Assembly (NCBI GenBank): GCA_045106055.1
Contig: JBGCED010000123.1
Coordinates: 1 to 35,134, forward strand
Source of the DNA: JBGCED01 sp045106055
Lineage (GTDB): Bacteria > Pseudomonadota > Alphaproteobacteria > CBDDJK01
Direction of reading: 5' to 3'
DNA length: 35,134 nucleotides
Position 1 is the first letter of the stretch, and each line of letters opens with the position of its first letter. Below, piece by piece: positions 32,593 to 35,134 of the stretch. The translations under genes and the position numbers were made by a program. The notes beneath the pieces are model-generated. The model was not told where the DNA came from and ran no database searches. It saw only the letters and a program-made list of their open reading frames with translations.

Positions 32593-34083
32593 ATGAGCAC
32601 ACATAAGCAGCTTTTAACAGATCAATTCAGGGCGTTTCTGCCCGCAGAATCGGTGCTGACCACCAGCGAACAGCTGCGCCCTTATGAATGTGATGGGCTG
32701 CCAGCTTACCGCCAAATGCCGTTATTAACGGTGCTGCCGACCACCAATGAAGAAGTTGCAAAGATCATGGCGATTTGCCATGATTTATCAGTGCCTGTGG
32801 TTGCGCGCGGTGCGGCAACGGGGCTTTCTGGCGGGGCGTTACCGATTGCGGGCGGGGTGCTGCTTGGGCTTAGTAAATTTCAAAAAATATTAAACATTGA
32901 TCCCGTTGGGCGCACTGCGCGGGTGCAAGCGGGGGTGACAAACCTATCCATATCGAACGCAGCCGAAGCATATGGGCTTTATTATGCCCCCGACCCATCA
33001 TCGCAAATTGCCTGTACGATTGGCGGCAATGTTGCTGAAAATTCGGGCGGGGTGCATTGTTTGAAATATGGGCTTACCGTCCATAATATTTTGGAAGTCA
33101 CCATGATCACGCCAAAGGGCGATATGATGAAAATTGGCGGCGGCAGCTTGGATGCTGCGGGCTATGATTTAATGGCGATCTTAACAGGATCAGAAGGGAT
33201 GCTGGGCATTGTCACCGAAATTCTGGTGAAATTGCTGCCGATTCCAGAACATACGAAAACCTTATTAATTGGGTTTCAGGAAATTGAAACCGCAGCAAAT
33301 GCGGTTGGCGATATTATTGCAGCTGGCATTATCCCTGCTGGGCTTGAAATGATGGATGGCTTTGCGATTGCTGCCGCAGATGATTATTCAAAAGCTGGCT
33401 ATCCGCGAGATTGCAAAGCAATTTTAATTTGCGAGCTTGATGGGCTTAGCGTGGAAGCCGACGCACAAAGTGCCAAGGTTGAACAGCTGATGCGCGATAA
33501 TGGCGCAAGCAGTGTCAAGATTGCCAAGGATGCACAAGAGCGGGCTTTGTTTTGGAAAGGCAGAAAATCAGCCTTTCCTGCGGTTGGGCGCATATCCCCT
33601 GATTTTTATTGTATGGATGGCACTGTGCCAAGAAAACAGCTGGCGGCGGTGTTGACGGGCATCCATGATTTATCTGCGCATTATGGTTTAAGGGTTGCCA
33701 ATGTCTTTCATGCGGGGGACGGAAATTTACATCCACTGATTTTATATGATTCAAATGATCCTGATGAGCTGCATCGGGCCGAACAATTTGGCGGCGATAT
33801 TTTGGAATTATGTGTGAAAGCGGGCGGCACAATTACGGGCGAACATGGGGTTGGGCATGAAAAATTACCGCAAATGCTGGTGCAGTTCTCGTTTGATGAA
33901 TTAGAGCAGTTTCGCGCCTTAAAGGCAGCCTTTGACCCAGAATCACTGCTAAATCCAGGGAAAGTCATTCCAAGCCTGCGCAAATGTTCGGAATATAAAG
34001 CCTTGCAAAAAGACATTTTAACCGCGCCTTCTGCGCGCGCTGCAAAACATGATCAGCAACCAGTTGAGGCGGCGTCGCGGTAA
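32593..34083 (+). CDS. glcD: Glycolate oxidase subunit GlcD (FAD-linked oxidase)
   Basis: GlcD is the FAD-binding catalytic subunit of glycolate oxidase, which converts glycolate to glyoxylate. The 496-residue protein has a PCMH-type FAD domain (VVARGAATGLSGGALPIAGG; the block ending NVAENSGGVHCLKYG) and a C-terminal FAD-oxidase domain with FHAGDGNLHPLILYD and ITGEHGVGHEKL, then FDPESLLNPGKV. D-lactate dehydrogenases share this fold, but a glcE gene overlapping the stop codon supports glycolate. glcF, the iron-sulphur subunit, would be expected just past the window end. It is packed closely behind pccA and arsC. Confidence 0.93.
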   Translation: MSTHKQLLTDQFRAFLPAESVLTTSEQLRPYECDGLPAYRQMPLLTVLPTTNEEVAKIMAICHDLSVPVVARGAATGLSGGALPIAGGVLLGLSKFQKILNIDPVGRTARVQAGVTNLSISNAAEAYGLYYAPDPSSQIACTIGGNVAENSGGVHCLKYGLTVHNILEVTMITPKGDMMKIGGGSLDAAGYDLMAILTGSEGMLGIVTEILVKLLPIPEHTKTLLIGFQEIETAANAVGDIIAAGIIPAGLEMMDGFAIAAADDYSKAGYPRDCKAILICELDGLSVEADAQSAKVEQLMRDNGASSVKIAKDAQERALFWKGRKSAFPAVGRISPDFYCMDGTVPRKQLAAVLTGIHDLSAHYGLRVANVFHAGDGNLHPLILYDSNDPDELHRAEQFGGDILELCVKAGGTITGEHGVGHEKLPQMLVQFSFDELEQFRALKAAFDPESLLNPGKVIPSLRKCSEYKALQKDILTAPSARAAKHDQQPVEAASR

Positions 34084-35134
34084 TGGATAAGGATCAATCC
34101 AAATCATTACAAGATCGGCTGCTGCAAGCGATTGGCGATAAAACCCCTGTCGCGATCAAGGGCAGGGGCAGCAAGGGCTTTTATGGTGATCCTGTTATGG
34201 GCGAAGCTTTGCCCGTAGCGGATCATTGCGGCATTTTAAATTATGAACCCAAAGAATTGGTGATGACCGCCCGCGCAGGCACTTTATTGCGCGATATTGA
34301 GGCGGTTTTGGCAGAAAATAATCAAATGCTGGCATTTGAACCGCCTTATTATGGGGCGGATGCAACGCTTGGCGGCACGATTGCGTGCGGTTTTTCAGGG
34401 CCTAACCGTGCTTATTCTGGCAGCGCGCGCGATTATGTGCTGGGGGCAAGGATCATCAATGGTAAGGCGCAGATTTTGCGCTTTGGCGGCGAGGTAATGA
34501 AGAATGTTGCAGGATATGATATATCGCGCTTGATGGTGGGTGCGCGCGGCACATTGGGATTGTTGCTGGATATTAGCTTGAAAACCCTGCCGCGACCTGA
34601 AGCACAAGCAAGCTATGTGATGGATTGTGATCAGCAAAGCGCCCTTGATAAGATGAACCAGCTTGCGTGCGGTAAATTGCCAATTTCCGCAAGTGCCTAT
34701 GGGGATGGGCGGCTGCGGGTTCGCTTTTCAGGCATAAAGCGCGCCATTGGCGATTTGCAAAATTCACTGGGCATGGATTTAATGAACGGCGATGATGCCG
34801 CAGAATTTTGGCATGGGTTAAAGGAACATAAAACGCCCTTTTTCGATCAAAATAAATCACCTTTATGGCGCATATCACTGCCGCAAACTGCGCCTGCAAT
34901 GTTTGAAACATCGAATCAAATCATTGAATGGGGCGGTGCGGTGCGCTGGATCAAAACCGATCTGGAAGCAGATAAAATATATGATCTTGCCAGTCAAGCT
35001 GGCGGTCATGCCTGTTTGTTTTATAAACATAAACCGCTTAATCATTCTGTGTTTCACCCGCAATCTACGGCGCATCAGATGCTGGCGCGCAGAATTAAAG
35101 ATGCGTTTGATCCAGATCAAATCCTAAACCGTTC
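34083..35134 (+). CDS. glcE: Glycolate oxidase subunit GlcE (3' end cut by the window)
   Basis: The ATG overlaps the last base of the glcD stop codon (TAATG), so the two are translationally coupled. The frame is open to the window end, giving about 350 residues. GlcE is the second FAD-binding subunit: PPYYGADATLGGTIACGFSG and LRFGGEVMKNVAGYDISRL are characteristic, and the text at the very end (IKDAFDPDQILNR) is the usual C-terminus, so only a few residues are missing. It is not a stand-alone enzyme in known systems; it works with GlcD and GlcF. Confidence 0.93.
   Translation, partial: MDKDQSKSLQDRLLQAIGDKTPVAIKGRGSKGFYGDPVMGEALPVADHCGILNYEPKELVMTARAGTLLRDIEAVLAENNQMLAFEPPYYGADATLGGTIACGFSGPNRAYSGSARDYVLGARIINGKAQILRFGGEVMKNVAGYDISRLMVGARGTLGLLLDISLKTLPRPEAQASYVMDCDQQSALDKMNQLACGKLPISASAYGDGRLRVRFSGIKRAIGDLQNSLGMDLMNGDDAAEFWHGLKEHKTPFFDQNKSPLWRISLPQTAPAMFETSNQIIEWGGAVRWIKTDLEADKIYDLASQAGGHACLFYKHKPLNHSVFHPQSTAHQMLARRIKDAFDPDQILNR

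Noticed and set aside
1..35134. CRISPR arrays, tRNA or rRNA genes, insertion sequences
   Set aside because: I looked for regularly spaced repeats, tRNA-like cloverleafs and transposase motifs on both strands and saw none.

Overview
The window looks like a chromosomal segment of a flagellated, moderately AT-rich alphaproteobacterium. The support is the gene order flgF-flgG-flgA-flgH behind a sigma-54-type promoter, a tolQ-tolR-tolA run, a 41-residue L36 lacking most zinc-ligand cysteines, a GcvP in one chain, and an intergenic palindromic repeat with the 'AAAACCGG..CCCACTTTT' core familiar from many Alphaproteobacteria. I cannot assign an order. About 25 protein genes are present. The first and last run off the window.

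Region 1 (1-2602, +): the end of a YejA-like peptide-binding protein, an unrecognised secreted protein and an O-antigen ligase-like polymerase. Region 2 (2617-4945): a minus-strand EamA permease and a markedly AT-rich membrane desaturase, followed by about 380 bases without a gene that hold two inverted repeats. Region 3 (4946-8633, -): metF-purN-ahcY-tpiA, a compact one-carbon/methyl-cycle operon headed by a perfect AT-rich palindrome that is a good operator candidate. Region 4 (8743-13241, +): an RND efflux adaptor and pump with a promoter facing away from metF.

Region 5 (13271-18963, +): a sigma-54-type promoter almost touching the flgF start codon, then flgFGAH running straight into tolQRA with only about 20 bases between flgH and tolQ. 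Region 6 (18864-21197, +): tolB and pal are not found after tolA. Instead there is a 100-bp repeat of the tolA 3' end (two differences, both synonymous), a 45-bp palindromic repeat between the copies, a BrnT-like toxin with an XRE-type antitoxin, a cobalamin riboswitch, cbtB, cbtA, and a 47-residue membrane protein with a His-Asp tail overlapping the end of cbtA.

Region 7 (21280-28349, +): a large membrane-anchored coiled-coil protein, then gcvT-gcvH-gcvP. Region 8 (28388-35134, +): argH, rpmJ with a textbook terminator, then pccA, an arsC-like gene, glcD and glcE (cut by the window end). Metabolically, glycolate oxidation (GlcDE), glycine cleavage, MetF, PurN and AhcY could form a C2/C1 network delivering methylene-THF to methionine and purine synthesis.

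The most interesting area is 18864-21197: a tolA 3'-end junction with a direct repeat, a toxin-antitoxin pair whose toxin promoter predicts a leaderless transcript, and a B12-controlled cbt operon with an extra small metal-binding-like protein.
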